A stretch of DNA of 64,000 bases from Prosapia bicincta (GCA_036971475.1 JBAIZL010000006.1:134364231-134428230); one strand, 5' to 3'. Shown: positions 10,865 through 21,586, numbered from the stretch's first letter. Program-made: numbers and translations. Notes: generated from the sequence alone by a model not told the origin.

Positions 10865-12006
10865 TTAACTTTCAACTATCGTTCTGCAATCCTTGTCACG
10901 TTACTACCCTGTGAGCCTCACAGGCATGAAGGGTCTAAGTGTGATTTATTGTATGGTTTAACAATTTATCTTGCATTTACTGTATGAAAATGGTTTTTTA
11001 ATATATCCTGTTTGCAAGTGACTATATTACACATAATTTTATAAGATCGGTTATTTTTTATTTACTAATTGAAAACTGTAGTCCTACCTTCCACAGATCA
11101 TAGTGCAGCTTAGCTAAAAAGGATTATATTCTCACGATGATAAACACAATAATTATATTTTGTTCACTGACTGTACACACTAAACCTTATGTCAAAAACA
11201 ACATTTGACACATTAAAAGTTCTGTATATGGAAACTGACATTGGAAATAATAACTCAATTTTGACAGCAGTCTCTTTACACAGCAGCTCAGAACATTCTA
11301 GACACATTTGTTGTAGACAGCTTACAAAGTGTAACTAGTCTTTCTATTTTTTGTTGCTGTAAGAATTCTACATTGTTTATAACAATTTATCTACACAAAT
11401 AGACAAATTTGTAAATTTATGAATGTTGCAATTCTTCGAAATCATCTTAATCGTCTGATACGCTTTGTTGAGATTCGGAATCATGATCTATTTGATCAAT
11501 TACATCTTCACTTTTTTGCACAGTTCCCCTATTCACTTTGATGCCTTCTAAAAGTTGTTCATTAGATACAGCACCTGAATCATTTTCTTCTTCAAGTAAC
11601 CCGTCAATGATGGTATGTTCAAAATCACTGTTATATTTCTACTACTTGAGACTCATTAGTTGAAATTAGTTTCCTTTTTAATCCAGAAGGTCCAGGTCTA
11701 TCCATTTCTTCAATTTATGTAATTGAATACTATAATGACATAAATAGGGGAAAACAAAAAAATACTATAAAAGTTTAAAATGTTACACAAATACTGACGT
11801 TGTTCCTGTGAGACACAACCAAAAATTCATGTTATTATAAAACTAATACAACGCACAAAATAGCGCAAACAACACTAACGCCATGAGAAGAATTACTAAA
11901 TAGGAAGCTACTGAACTCCATGACCTTGAGTATTAGGGCGGGAGAAGCTAAACAACCCCTTAGGTACCAGTGCCTGCCAGGCACGACGACGGTAGTTAAA
12001 AGTTAA
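10865..12006 (-). mobile_element. piggyBac-like deletion element flanked by TTAA
   Basis: The left end, ttaactttcaactatcg at 10865, is inversely repeated with slight divergence at the right end, cggtagttaaaagttaa, finishing at TTAA 12003-12006. TTAA target sites are characteristic of the piggyBac superfamily. Inside, on the minus strand, are an acidic N-terminus of piggyBac type (11430-11705) and a faint Cys-containing C-terminal stretch (about 11250-11390). At about 1.14 kb it lacks the DDE core, so it is a non-autonomous internal-deletion derivative. Confidence 0.65.
11430..11705 (-). pseudogene. N-terminal remnant of a piggyBac-like transposase
   Basis: The minus-strand start at 11705 gives MDRPGPSGLKRKLISTNESQ, then a frameshift. 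It continues as an acidic stretch including IIDGLLEEENDSG and DHDSESQQSVSDD. Short, acidic, Ser/Asp-rich N-termini of this style precede the catalytic domain in piggyBac-like transposases. The catalytic domain is absent, so the fragment is not functional. Confidence 0.55.
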
Positions 12007-12696
12007 AACAGACATCCATTAACTCATTTAAGAAATAAATCCATTTCTACTTGGAAGCACTTACTCAGGTTTGGCCTATGCGTACCAGCACCTGTCCTCT
12101 TTGCAGTAGTGAGATGACAACCCACCACCTACTGACTGCTGCTTTAAACATCATTTTAGTGTAAACAATTGGTCTGGTATTATTGATAGGTTAGGTATGT
12201 GATTGGGTAATTTGTTTTCTATCCACACTTTATGGGAAACAATTATTGTCATCAAAATAACTTTGATCATAAGAGGACATGCCTCTTTTCCAGTTATTTA
12301 TATACTTTTTTTAAAACAAATATATCTTAGTATTTTCATTTTGTTAGGAAAATAAAATGTTTTGAATGATAATTTTGGTTTACATTTCATGCAACAGTAT
12401 AGTATCTTTCACAATTTACCTTAAATTTGGTTAAACCCGAGTAAGAGGAAGTGTATGAAGTGATGCAATACTTGTATCTACGTTATATAATTAATATTGT
12501 GTGTTAAATATTTTTCTTCTATAGTAGCAGTGACTTTCATTTGTGAAAAAAAAAAACAGCCAATAGCCTTGCTGGATGCTATAGTAATTAAATTTACTAT
12601 AATTTCTTTCCTTTATTTAAAATTTTTTTAAATGTGTTTTAGAGAAATTAGTTTCAGATTATTTGGTGTACAACCTTGTAAGAAACAAAAATTATA
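12007..12696. other. AT-rich interval without a recognised gene
   Basis: No frame above background and no terminal repeats. It separates the two piggyBac-like elements. Confidence 0.55.
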
Positions 12697-12836
12697 GATT
12701 TATGTTAATTTACTATTTATTCTGTTAGTTAACCCTAGAGGATTCGCGCTAATACCCGTTACACCAGACCTCGCGCGGGGTAATTTTTTACCCCAATTAG
12801 TTTTCAGGTCAATATCAGTAAAATATTTAATGTTAT
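12697..12836. repeat. Duplicated left end of piggyBac-like element 2 plus its flank
   Basis: This 140-bp block (about 32 bp of flank, TTAA at 12729-12732, then ccctagaggattcgcg and on to atatttaatgttat) is repeated almost identically at 14235-14374. Because pre-TTAA flank is copied too, this is a tandem duplication of the element boundary, not a second independent insertion. Confidence 0.85.
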
Positions 12837-14197
12837 TTTTTTTTAAAATTTTTTTTTATTAAAACTGGTCATTTCTGACCAACCATTAATTTACATTTGA
12901 TAATTAGATTTTAGCTTTTATTACAAAGAATCCATTGATTTCTATTGTATCTTGTTTGATGTTGGAAGCCAACCGGCGTGAGGAAGAGTATTGTTGTCAC
13001 TCTTGTCGTTCAACGAGTTCAAATGGTTTTGTCCTTTTGAGTCGTCTTGTCAGGTGGTTGTTGTCGAGAAGTCTCAGTGCCTCAGGATTTTCGTGTTGAG
13101 TGAGCCGATTTACGTGTTTGATGGCGTTCTGTTTTATGACTTCCTCGACCATGGGTACACCAAGATCGCAATGCAAGTCACTGTTACGCACATACCAAGG
13201 AGCGTTGGCGATGTTTCTTAGTACTTTGTTCTGGAAGCGTTGTATCCCTTGTATGTGACATTTGCTGGCACAGCCCCAAAGCTGTATACCATACGTCCAA
13301 ACCGGTTTGAGGATTTGGTTATATACCAATAGCTTGTTGTATATTGATACCCGTGAATTTCGACCGAGTAGCCAATACATTTGCCTGTAGCGAGTCTGGA
13401 GTTCTGTGAGTTTTATTTTGACATGCTCGACCCATTTGGCTTTTGCATCAAGATTCATGCCGAGATATTTAGCTGAATCATGACATGGGATAACACTTCC
13501 ATTCATTTCGAGCCTCTGAGGGTTTGGGATCCTCTTGTTTGTAAAGTTCACATGGACTGCCTTCTGGTCGTTGAGTTTGATGCGCCATTTCTTGGTCCAA
13601 GCCTCAACTGAATCGTTTGATCTTTGTAAGCGTGTTGTCGATTCTTGAACGGTTTTCGCTGTCGCTGCGTTTGCTGTGTCGTCTGCGAAAGTGGCCGTGA
13701 TGACGTTGGCTGTTTGCGGAAGATCACTGGTGTACAGCAAGTACAGGATTGGTCCCAATACGCTGCCTTGTGGGACTCCAGCTTGTATTTCCTTGAAGTC
13801 AGAATACGTAGATTCGTGGTTTACTCGAAACAGTCTGTTCGATATGTACGATTTCAGTAGATTCACAAACTGGGCTGGCAGAAACATGTTGAGTTTGTGA
13901 ATCAAGCCTTCATGCCAAACTTTATCGAAGGCTTGTGAAACATCCAGGAAGACAATCGAGCAGACCTCCTCACCTTCCAGTGCTTTTTCAATGATGTCAA
14001 TTAGTCGATGCACCTGTTCCACCGTAGAGTGTCCTCGCCTGAATCCAAATTGATGGTCGGGCAGTAAGTTCTTTTCCACGATGATAGGTTTAAGCCTGTT
14101 GAGAAGCAGCTTTTCAAAGAGTTTTGACATTATGGGTAGAAGTGATATCGGCCTGTACGACTTAACCTCTGTTGCTGTTTTGCCGGGTTTCAGGATC
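12837..14197 (-). mobile_element. 5'-truncated Jockey-like non-LTR retrotransposon
   Basis: It is inserted in reverse orientation. Its 3' A-rich tail appears as T-runs at 12837-12862. It is flanked by a 14-bp target duplication, atatttaatgttat, at 12823-12836 and 14198-14211. The 5' end is cut within the RT domain, so ORF1 and the endonuclease are missing, as expected from incomplete target-primed reverse transcription. The host site lies inside the duplicated piggyBac end. Confidence 0.88.
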
Positions 14198-14199
14198 AT
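12997..14199 (-). CDS. Jockey-clade reverse transcriptase fragment
   Basis: 400 residues, uninterrupted. RT landmarks in order: SYRPISLLPIMSKLFEKLL (about residues 14-32), FGFRRGHSTVEQ, FLDVSQAFDKVWHEGL, AGVPQGSVLGPILYLLYTSDLP, and the catalytic FADD box. These are followed by the thumb region and a C-terminal domain typical of Jockey-type elements (RYRQMYWLLGRNS, WTYGIQLWGCAS, IQRFQNKVLRNI). All three catalytic aspartates appear present. The initiator ATG is formed partly by flanking target-site bases, so it is not the native start. The upstream endonuclease and ORF1 are absent. It is recent (no internal stop) but cannot be autonomous. Confidence 0.9.
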   Translation of the reverse strand: MILKPGKTATEVKSYRPISLLPIMSKLFEKLLLNRLKPIIVEKNLLPDHQFGFRRGHSTVEQVHRLIDIIEKALEGEEVCSIVFLDVSQAFDKVWHEGLIHKLNMFLPAQFVNLLKSYISNRLFRVNHESTYSDFKEIQAGVPQGSVLGPILYLLYTSDLPQTANVITATFADDTANAATAKTVQESTTRLQRSNDSVEAWTKKWRIKLNDQKAVHVNFTNKRIPNPQRLEMNGSVIPCHDSAKYLGMNLDAKAKWVEHVKIKLTELQTRYRQMYWLLGRNSRVSIYNKLLVYNQILKPVWTYGIQLWGCASKCHIQGIQRFQNKVLRNIANAPWYVRNSDLHCDLGVPMVEEVIKQNAIKHVNRLTQHENPEALRLLDNNHLTRRLKRTKPFELVERQE

Positions 14200-14271
14200 A
14201 TTTAATGTTATAAATAAAAAAAAAAAAAAAAAAGTTATAGATTTATGTTAATTTACTATTTATTCTGTTAG

Positions 14272-15275
14272 TTAACCCTAGAGGATTCGCGCTAATACCC
14301 GTTACACCAGACCTCGCGCGTGGTAATTTTTTACCCCAATTAGTTTTCAGGTCAATATCTGTAAAATATTTAATGTTATAAATAAAAAAAATTATTTAAA
14401 CATATTTTGTTTACTATAAAAGATATGAACAAACTCATGCAATATTATTTACTTTTTTATACGTCAAAACAATCTTCACATACTTCAACTAATTGGTCTT
14501 TACAAACACTTTTCCCACAATTAGCACAGCATTTATTGTTTTTTGTCTAAGTTCTTAGGGAAAAAATCACGCCTGTAATTAAAATGTTTGTTTGTAATAT
14601 TGCCAAATATAAAGCTATAGCCTATATTGTAAATAAACGTTTTTTGTTACAATAATCTTGAAAACAAAATATTTTATAGACAAGAATAGTGTACAAACAC
14701 AATATATATCAAAACGTAATCCTTGCAAGAGAAAATAGAAATGCAAACCAGTTCTGTCTGTTGTCCATATACCTTTAGAATGTTTTACGAAGACATCATT
14801 GCTCCACAAATATACAATACCCCAAACAATGCTTTAATTCCTTCAAAAAAGTTTCCTTTACGTCTCTCTCTCTCTCTCTTGAAAAGTTACAAATATAAAA
14901 TTTCTGTTCCCTATTATCGCCATGACAAAATATATGCGTAGATAATTTAAAATAGATTATTAAATTTATAAATTAAAACGAACTTCAGTGATAAATTTCT
15001 CACAAAATACGAAACAGTAAAATTCACTCACAGTAATCTTGCAAAAAAAATGAAAATTAATTTATGTGATAAAAAGGTTGCAACAACAACTTCAAACCGT
15101 TATAAGTAAACAAAAACTGTCAAACTACCTGATGTAGGGACAGAAATAGATACAGGGCGAGTCAATTAGAAGGTATGTAAGGGGTGGAAGAATTTCAGGA
15201 TTTGCAACTGTTTTATAATCTTTGTTGAAAACTCACTGGGAGAATAATTACCCCACGCAAATCCTCTAGGGTTAA
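14272..15275 (-). mobile_element. piggyBac-like deletion element 2, TTAA-flanked
   Basis: TTAA at 14272-14275 is followed by CCCTAGAGGATTCGCG. The right end is CGCAAATCCTCTAGGG (15256-15271), running into TTAA at 15272-15275. CCCTAG-type termini next to TTAA are the signature of piggyBac. A subterminal block (cgcg-ggtaatttttta near the left, cgtggggtaattattctcc inverted at the right) extends the inverted similarity. The interior of about 1 kb retains only the transposase C-terminus (14457-14560). Confidence 0.82.
14457..14560 (-). pseudogene. piggyBac-like transposase C-terminal cysteine-rich domain
   Basis: On the minus strand the frame reads NKCCANCGKSVCKDQLVEVC, continues EDCFDV and stops at 14457. 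A C-x2-C, C, C-x2-C arrangement at the extreme C-terminus matches the zinc-binding domain of piggyBac-family transposases. Nothing upstream in the element preserves the DDD catalytic core. Confidence 0.65.
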
Positions 15276-15897
15276 AGGTAAGTTTTAAAATTATGTCATA
15301 GTGATAAGCTACCTCTAGCAGTTACCTTACTGTAATCCCTCACCTTGACTGTGTTTGTTGAGACAAATCCTGTCAACTAAAATGGTCAGAGATAGCATTT
15401 AACTATATCACTGATAAATGCTTAGTATACCATCTCAAGTAACAAGTACTGTATGCCTAAATGATAAAAAATATGAAATTTAACATAAACCAAATCCATA
15501 TATTCCAAATATAAGACATCAGGTTGGAAAAATCTGTGCTTAATATCTAAGCTAAATAAAAAAAGTTGATAAAACACACATTGTGGAATTGTGCAATAAA
15601 CTTTGTTATATAAAACTTCAATTATTGGGCACAAATTTTAAAAAGTTATTGTAAAATTATGTTACATTACTGCAGAATTTTAAAAACTCAAAATGTGGTA
15701 TCACAGATCTCTATTGTGCAAATATCTTTGACATCACGACATTTAATCTCATCACAACAGTCTGAATCCTTATTCTGCATGTTCCTCTTCTCATTTCCAT
15801 TCATATCATGGTCTATGCAATATTGTAACAGATTTAGTTTTTATTGATAATATTTCTTTTAAAAAAAATTGTTTTGATGTATAAGAGTTATTATTTC
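15276..15897. other. AT-rich interval without a recognised gene
   Basis: The short frames at 15422-15634 (-) and 15659-15847 (+) have low-complexity composition and no motif. No termini seen. Confidence 0.55.
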
Positions 15898-16079
15898 CTT
15901 ACACTTTTAAAATGTTTTAAACTTGCCTATAGTAGCACTTACTTTGCTTGTTGAGGACGGCCGTTTCGGGAGATGTGTCCCTTTGTCAAGTCAGACCGTC
16001 ACATCTCCCGAAACGGCCGTCCTCAACAAGCAAAGTAAGTGCTACTATAGGCAAGTTTAAAACATTTTAAAAGTGTAAG
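15898..16079. repeat. Perfect palindrome, 80-bp arms and 22-bp spacer
   Basis: 15898-15977 is the exact reverse complement of 16000-16079, with no mismatch found by eye. The spacer holds tccctttgtcaagtcagacc. Reading rightward from the minus-strand spacer gives gacaaagggacacatctccc followed by gaaacggccg. This resembles the hairpin plus cgaaacg tail of PLEs, so it may be two PLE ends left head to head after loss of the interior. Confidence 0.93.
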
Positions 16080-17154
16080 TGATTACTAGTAGCTCACGCG
16101 AAGATGGAATCAACAAAATTTATTATTTGCGAAAAGATAGTTTGCCAATTGCTTCTTGAGGTTATCCTTGAATGTATCATTTACAACTATATCCATAAAT
16201 TTGAGCTGAGATGTCATTGCCTCAAGAATGATTAAAGGGCCTGTGTTTATTTTATGAAACTGATTTTGTTATTCTAGACATTTCACACAAAAAATCCATC
16301 GAGAAATAACATCAAGGTTTTATTTTTAAAGTTGGTATAACATTTACTCTACACATTTTGTACCCAGTCCTACTTTAATTTTTATTCATCCATCCATTTC
16401 TGAATACAATGCGCCAATAGACCCAGTATAAGTGTTACTCTGGATATTTCAATTCCTGTTGATTTCATAATGACTCATATATCTTCTTTTTAATTTACTG
16501 TTACATTAGTTAACATATAAAAATGAAAAGGCACTTGATCTGCGTTTCTTAGAATATTAAGAAAGTATTTACATTCACTTCTTCAATTATAGTACGGTCG
16601 TGGATCATTTGGGAGCTGCTCGCTAGAATTGTTCTCTGGCATACCTCTCACATACTTTGTAAATCATACATTTACAGCAACCTAAGCACATTCCAAAATG
16701 TGCTATCTAGCCTTCAATAACTACTTCAGGAGTGTCTTAGTTATTTTTCAAGATTTATTGTCAATCCCATTTTACGATTTTGAAGAACATACTTATATAC
16801 TCTTTCCTGAAGTTCAAATTATCATTTTAGCAATTTTAAAGAATTTGAATGCTTTCAGTTAACACAAAGATTTCTTTGAAAAATTGTAATTTTTTTATCT
16901 TCGTTTCTGTATTCGCCATCATCACTAGTTAGCTTAGCTATGTTATATATTTTACAGTGGGGCAGTTGTTTGGTCACTCATTTTCATTCAGTTTAATTAA
17001 CTTAAACAAATTAGCTCTTAGGTATAACACACGTAAAACTCGTAATATTTTCTTACTGTGATTCTTGTTTTTCCTCATGATCTTATACTTGGCATTCTGC
17101 CATATTTTCACTGAATATAATGCTTTTTTGTTACATAATAATATATATACATGT
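16080..17154. other. AT-rich interval without a recognised gene
   Basis: No coding signal. About 30 bp at 16087 (agtagctcacgcgaagatgg) resemble sequence near 35531, hinting at a shared dispersed repeat. Confidence 0.5.
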
Positions 17155-18450
17155 TGTACATTTGACAACCCCTTTACACTTCAAGACCTTGAGCTAGCTA
17201 TAGCTTGCTTGAAGAATTGCAAATCTGAGGGATCTGACGGTATATTTCCCGATTTTGTTCGCCACCTAGGAGAAACCACAAAACAAACATTTCTCAAACT
17301 CATTAATGTCACATGGAAGACCAGAGGCCCCCATCAATGGAGGAAAGCCGAGATAATATCACTGTTAAAAAAGGGGAAAGCTGCGAACCTGCTGTCTAGT
17401 TACCGGCCCATCTCTCTCACCAGTGTATGTTGCAAGGCGGCAGAAAAAATTATCGAACGCAGACTGCGCGAGTTTCTGAAAACCATCGAAGCAATAAGCG
17501 ACAACCAAGCTGGCTTCCGCAAATATAGATCCAATACAGACCAAATCGTCAAGCTTACACAAGCGGTCAAGGATGGGTTTAACCATAAACAATCAACCCT
17601 CGCTGTTTTCGTTGATTGCAAAGCAGCATATGACAAAATCTGGCGGCATTTGCTCCTACACAAGCTGAAACGCGAGGGAGTGACCGGTAACATTCTCAGG
17701 TGGATCAAAAGCTTCTTATCTCACCGCTTTATCAGGTGGACGTTTCAAAACAGTACATCTTCTTACCGCCAACTACGACAGGGTCTTACCCAGGGAGCGG
17801 TGCTTAGCTGTTTATTATTCAATGTCATGATAGACGACCTTCAGCAGGCTATTGAATCAATTTTGGGAATGCAGTGTCTCTTTTTTGCTGGCGATGTGGT
17901 ATTATGGGCAACAGGCAGCGGCATACAACACCTACAAGATGCAACTAACTCCGCACTTATCAGCCTAGAAAAATGGTCAAATCAAAACAAAATGAAGGTT
18001 AGTGTGGAGAAAACCACTGCCCAACTATTCACACTCTCAACTAAACCAGGCACATTTCAGGTCCAATACAGGGGCACAAACCTCCAGCAAACAACTCAAT
18101 CGAGGTATCTCGGCATTATACTAGATACCAGGCTTTCCTACAACAGCCATGTAACATCTACGGCTGAAAAAGCACAAAATCGCAACAATCTACTGAAGCG
18201 ATTGACGTCAACCAAGTGGGGGGCAACACAAGATGTCCTAAGCACGGCCTACAAAACATACGTCCGTCCAGTGATGGAGTATGGGAGCGATGTTGTGTCT
18301 CTCTCCTCTAACAGTATTCTTATCTATGACGTGGTCCAAAACAATGCACTAAGGACGATCACTGGAGGTGCCAAATCCACCCCCATAGTGGCGATGCAGT
18401 TACAAGCAGATATAGAACCTCTGGAATCCAGAAGGGAAAAATCACTTTAA
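17155..18450 (+). CDS. Reverse transcriptase domain with altered catalytic box
   Basis: The open frame starts at 17065, but the first 30 residues are AT-rich flank; recognisable homology begins at FTLQDLELAIACLKNCKSEG. RT landmarks, numbered from the 17065 start: SYRPISLTSVCCKAAEKIIE (112-131), QAGFRKYRSNTDQI, FVDCKAAYDKIW (182-193), GLTQGAVLSCLLFN (240-253), and FFAGDVVLW (273-281). The last should be F/Y-A-D-D, and the first catalytic Asp is replaced by Gly, so polymerase activity is not expected. The frame ends at a TAA before the thumb and RNase H are complete. Confidence 0.85.
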   Translation, partial: CTFDNPFTLQDLELAIACLKNCKSEGSDGIFPDFVRHLGETTKQTFLKLINVTWKTRGPHQWRKAEIISLLKKGKAANLLSSYRPISLTSVCCKAAEKIIERRLREFLKTIEAISDNQAGFRKYRSNTDQIVKLTQAVKDGFNHKQSTLAVFVDCKAAYDKIWRHLLLHKLKREGVTGNILRWIKSFLSHRFIRWTFQNSTSSYRQLRQGLTQGAVLSCLLFNVMIDDLQQAIESILGMQCLFFAGDVVLWATGSGIQHLQDATNSALISLEKWSNQNKMKVSVEKTTAQLFTLSTKPGTFQVQYRGTNLQQTTQSRYLGIILDTRLSYNSHVTSTAEKAQNRNNLLKRLTSTKWGATQDVLSTAYKTYVRPVMEYGSDVVSLSSNSILIYDVVQNNALRTITGGAKSTPIVAMQLQADIEPLESRREKSL

Positions 18451-18542
18451 AATTTTGGGAAAGAGCTAGGCGAATACACTCCAGTCACTGAAGTAGGTAC
18501 AGATCAGCAACTCAGAGGTTAAAAACTCAAACCACCCCCCTA

Positions 18543-19532
18543 GTGCACGCCGAAGCACTAAGAGCGAAGTATAACATCTCCACCCCGAGCCCAGCACCCC
18601 TGCAAAGTTTCATTGAGGTAGTCGACGCTCTGCCAAAAGTAAACCTTCAGCTGCTGAACCCTTTAAGCAGTAAAAAGGAGACCAACCCAACAGAACTAAG
18701 GAAAAACGCTCTCGAAACCATTCATAATCTTTACCCAAGTAACGAGTGGCTTCATGTCTATACAGACGGTTCTTACATACCTGAAACTAATTCTGCTGGG
18801 GCAGGATCCTACTGCGGGGTTTTCCAGCAATCTTCAGCTGTTGGCAGGAACTCTAGTAACTTCGAGGGAGAAATATGTGCCGTCACTGAGGTGGCCAGTA
18901 GTATGGAGGTGCTAAACTTAAAACCAAGCAGTGTTGTGTTTCTTACAGACTCACAGGCTGCAATCTCTGCCCTCAGCAACAACAAACCCACTGAACGCCT
19001 GAATGCCTCGAACTGCCGCAAGAAATTAGCCAACCTTATTAGCATGGGCTGGAACGTCAGCCTACAGTGGGTCCCCAGCCACGTGGGCCTTCCAGGAAAC
19101 GAAAAGTCGGATGAAATGGCCAAAAAAGGAGCAGAGAAGGAGCAACCTGAAACTCTCCAAACCCTTAAAACAGAAAAATCCCAAATTGACTCTACCATTA
19201 CAGGCTCACTAATAAACGCATCCACGGGCAAAATATGGGCAAACTTAGCGATCCCAGGCCACATAGCTGGTCATCTGGAGAGTAGTGAAGCTGTTGCAAA
19301 GTTCCGCCTGGAATCCGGTCACGACTATCTGCAGGCACACCTACACAAGTTTGGCATAGCCGAATCGGACGTGTATCCACTCTGTTCCACGGAAATTATG
19401 GTGGCAAGTCACCTGCTCACCTACCCCACCATGCTCTCAACCATGCTCTTGACGACATCACTGCTCGGTACTGGGAGGCTCGGCGTCAAATGGCCCAACT
19501 GCCACAGACGGGCGTTGGATAAAGTAAAGTAA
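18543..19532 (+). CDS. RNase H domain of the non-LTR element
   Basis: 329 codons in a different frame from the RT. Type I RNase H residues are all visible: D in YTDGS (residue 75), E in FEGEICAVTEV (110), D in LTDSQAA (136), H in WVPSHVGLPGNE (180) and D in NEKSDEMA (190). The C-terminal portion carries RLESGHDYLQAHLHKFGIAE and a partial Cys/His cluster found at the end of such polyproteins; one Cys is lost. The Met at 18543 is simply the first in frame and not a native start. Confidence 0.85.
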   Translation: MHAEALRAKYNISTPSPAPLQSFIEVVDALPKVNLQLLNPLSSKKETNPTELRKNALETIHNLYPSNEWLHVYTDGSYIPETNSAGAGSYCGVFQQSSAVGRNSSNFEGEICAVTEVASSMEVLNLKPSSVVFLTDSQAAISALSNNKPTERLNASNCRKKLANLISMGWNVSLQWVPSHVGLPGNEKSDEMAKKGAEKEQPETLQTLKTEKSQIDSTITGSLINASTGKIWANLAIPGHIAGHLESSEAVAKFRLESGHDYLQAHLHKFGIAESDVYPLCSTEIMVASHLLTYPTMLSTMLLTTSLLGTGRLGVKWPNCHRRALDKVK

Positions 19533-19540
19533 GTACTATT

Positions 19541-20374
19541 TTAAGATAGGACTTCCCAAATTACCTGGGTTATAATAATGTACCGTTGCGGCAAGGTCTT
19601 TGTAGATGGTTATGGGAATAACCAAATTAACTGAAAATAAGTAAGCGGGAGAGATAACGCGGGGTTAAAAAAGAAAGTGATCGGGGAGTCTTGGAAGAAC
19701 GTCAGAAGAGGGCATATGTATTGGGGGGGACCAAGTTTCAGTAATGTTAATTAGGTTTAAAATTTGTTAGTAAAACTAAGGAAAATGTAATTTTTTGTAT
19801 TTGTATAATTTAAAAGGTAAAAGTGCGACGTAAGTAAATTAATAAAGAATTAGGAAAATTAAAAGAGTTATGTGAAAGTGCAGCGAAGCAGGATCAACGG
19901 TCAAGATCCAAGGAATCGACAAACAATAAGTACTCTTTTTTTTATTTCATTAAAATTAGCCAACAGAACTTTAAAAACCGTAAATTCAGAACCTTTTTCA
20001 ATTCTTTAGTATAAAATAATAATCCAGTTTTTTTCACCATGTTCTAATTTATAAAAAAGATCCATAATAACGACTCCAGAGACAGAGAAATTAACAGTCA
20101 TTTTAAACTTTATTGTAATAACCTAAAGCCTCAAGAGTCCACCTTTATTTTTTTTGTAATTGTAATATAATTAAGGAATCAATCTTGTCACAAATAGTAT
20201 TAAGAACAATGGGTATAATGTGTGGCAATTAAGTGTCAAGAATAAATGCAACTTATGTTAAAATGTTTATTGGTGTTAATTAATTAGAATCCTGATGGTG
20301 AGACAAAAGAGTGTTAAGGTAATTAAATATATAACCTAAAAGAAAAGTTATATTTTATAATAACTTAGGTTATA

Positions 20375-20382
<8 letters not shown>
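19541..20382. other. AT-rich interval, no gene seen
   Basis: May include the 3' untranslated tail of the upstream retrotransposon (up to about 19930). No poly(A) or target duplication could be matched. No open frame. Confidence 0.5.
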
Positions 20383-20448
<66 letters not shown>

Positions 20449-20486
20449 GAATCGTTGTTCTGTACATATATATATATGAATCGTTG
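20383..20486. repeat. (AT)n microsatellite followed by a short tandem duplicate
   Basis: AT tract from 20383 to about 20438. It is followed by two copies of atatatatgaatcgttgttctg about 33 bp apart. Confidence 0.9.
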
Positions 20487-21586
20487 TTCTGAGTGACGGA
20501 CTGAGAAGAAAACGTAGAGTCGAAACTATAAGAGATAGAGGGGTGAAATTTTCATTTATATTCCGTTCGTAACATAGACGTACTTTAAGAAAAGATTTTG
20601 CATACACAGGATAATAACTTTAAAGGCTAAAAGTTGTAAAACTGCGGGATTGCTTGAACCATCTGTATACAATTGCATTTATTGTCGCTATTATAACTTT
20701 GTACTCCCGTTCTATAATCCTGATCAATGTCAATTGTTTTAAAATGGGTAAATTAACATATAAAGTGACATTTTTAAACAGGCGCTAGTGTATTAATATT
20801 TTTATTAACGAAATCCATCCTAAAGTGATACTAAGATATTAAAACACATCAATTTTTTTAAAGCGATTTTAACAAGTTTTATACTTATTATAAAGTGATA
20901 TTTCTCTATTTTCAAAACTTTTAAATTTTTGGGTCGTCATCAACAAGTCTTATTTTTTCGAGTACCTGAAAACTTTAATTAACCAGGTGAAATAGATTTT
21001 GTCAGATACAAAGGAAATTGGCCTAAACATAGCCATGTGTAATTAGAAATTTCAAGGCTTTGTCTATTTAAAATGACTCAATCACTCTATTATTTTGATA
21101 TAATTGATCAATTCAAAACAATTTTCATGGATGATATTTGCAGCACTATTAGGCTTTGCTGCAATTATATTACAATACAATTCTGATATCTAAAAAGTAC
21201 AATAGCTAATAAAGTTCTTTAAAACAGTGACCAAATTCCTAATTGGAGCGTTTAGTTTTAAAAATATAAAAGGCCCAGCAAAAGGCTACTGTAGTTATCC
21301 CTAATTTGGGGGATTTTTCTATTTATCGGAGTTTCGAATTTTCATAAACATGCTATTAAACTAGTTTTCGGCATTCCAACGTAAACACTGCAGATTTAAT
21401 CTTAAGCAAATATAAACTGTTTAAATTTCTATATTTACACATTTCATAGTCATGGAAGGCAATAATTTGTGGATGCCTAATTGTGGTATATCCTAAGGTT
21501 ATACTGGGTGACAGCTGCTAGTTCTATATTATAGCTGGACATCAACTCTACTTGAGGCTCGCCATCTTGCCCGCGCAATGCCAGAA
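20487..21586. other. AT-rich interval, no gene seen
   Basis: No frame or transposon signature. The last 100 bases grade into the satellite array. Confidence 0.55.

Larger units (their letters stand above)
17155..19540 (+). mobile_element. Non-LTR retrotransposon with RT and RNase H (I/LOA/R1-type grade), 5' truncated and frame-broken
   Basis: RT lies at about 17160-18450 and RNase H at 18543-19320. The two are in different frames, with stops between. An RNase H after the RT is known in the I, LOA, R1 and related groups and absent from the canonical Jockey pattern; I cannot choose the clade by eye. The endonuclease and ORF1 are absent upstream, so the copy is 5' truncated. A C-terminal zinc-knuckle-like tail (RLESGHDYLQAHLHKFGIAE, then PLC and ASHLL) follows RNase H. 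Confidence 0.85.

Noticed and set aside
18809..19264. 151-residue minus-strand frame
   Set aside because: Antisense shadow of the RNase H domain; no motif of its own.
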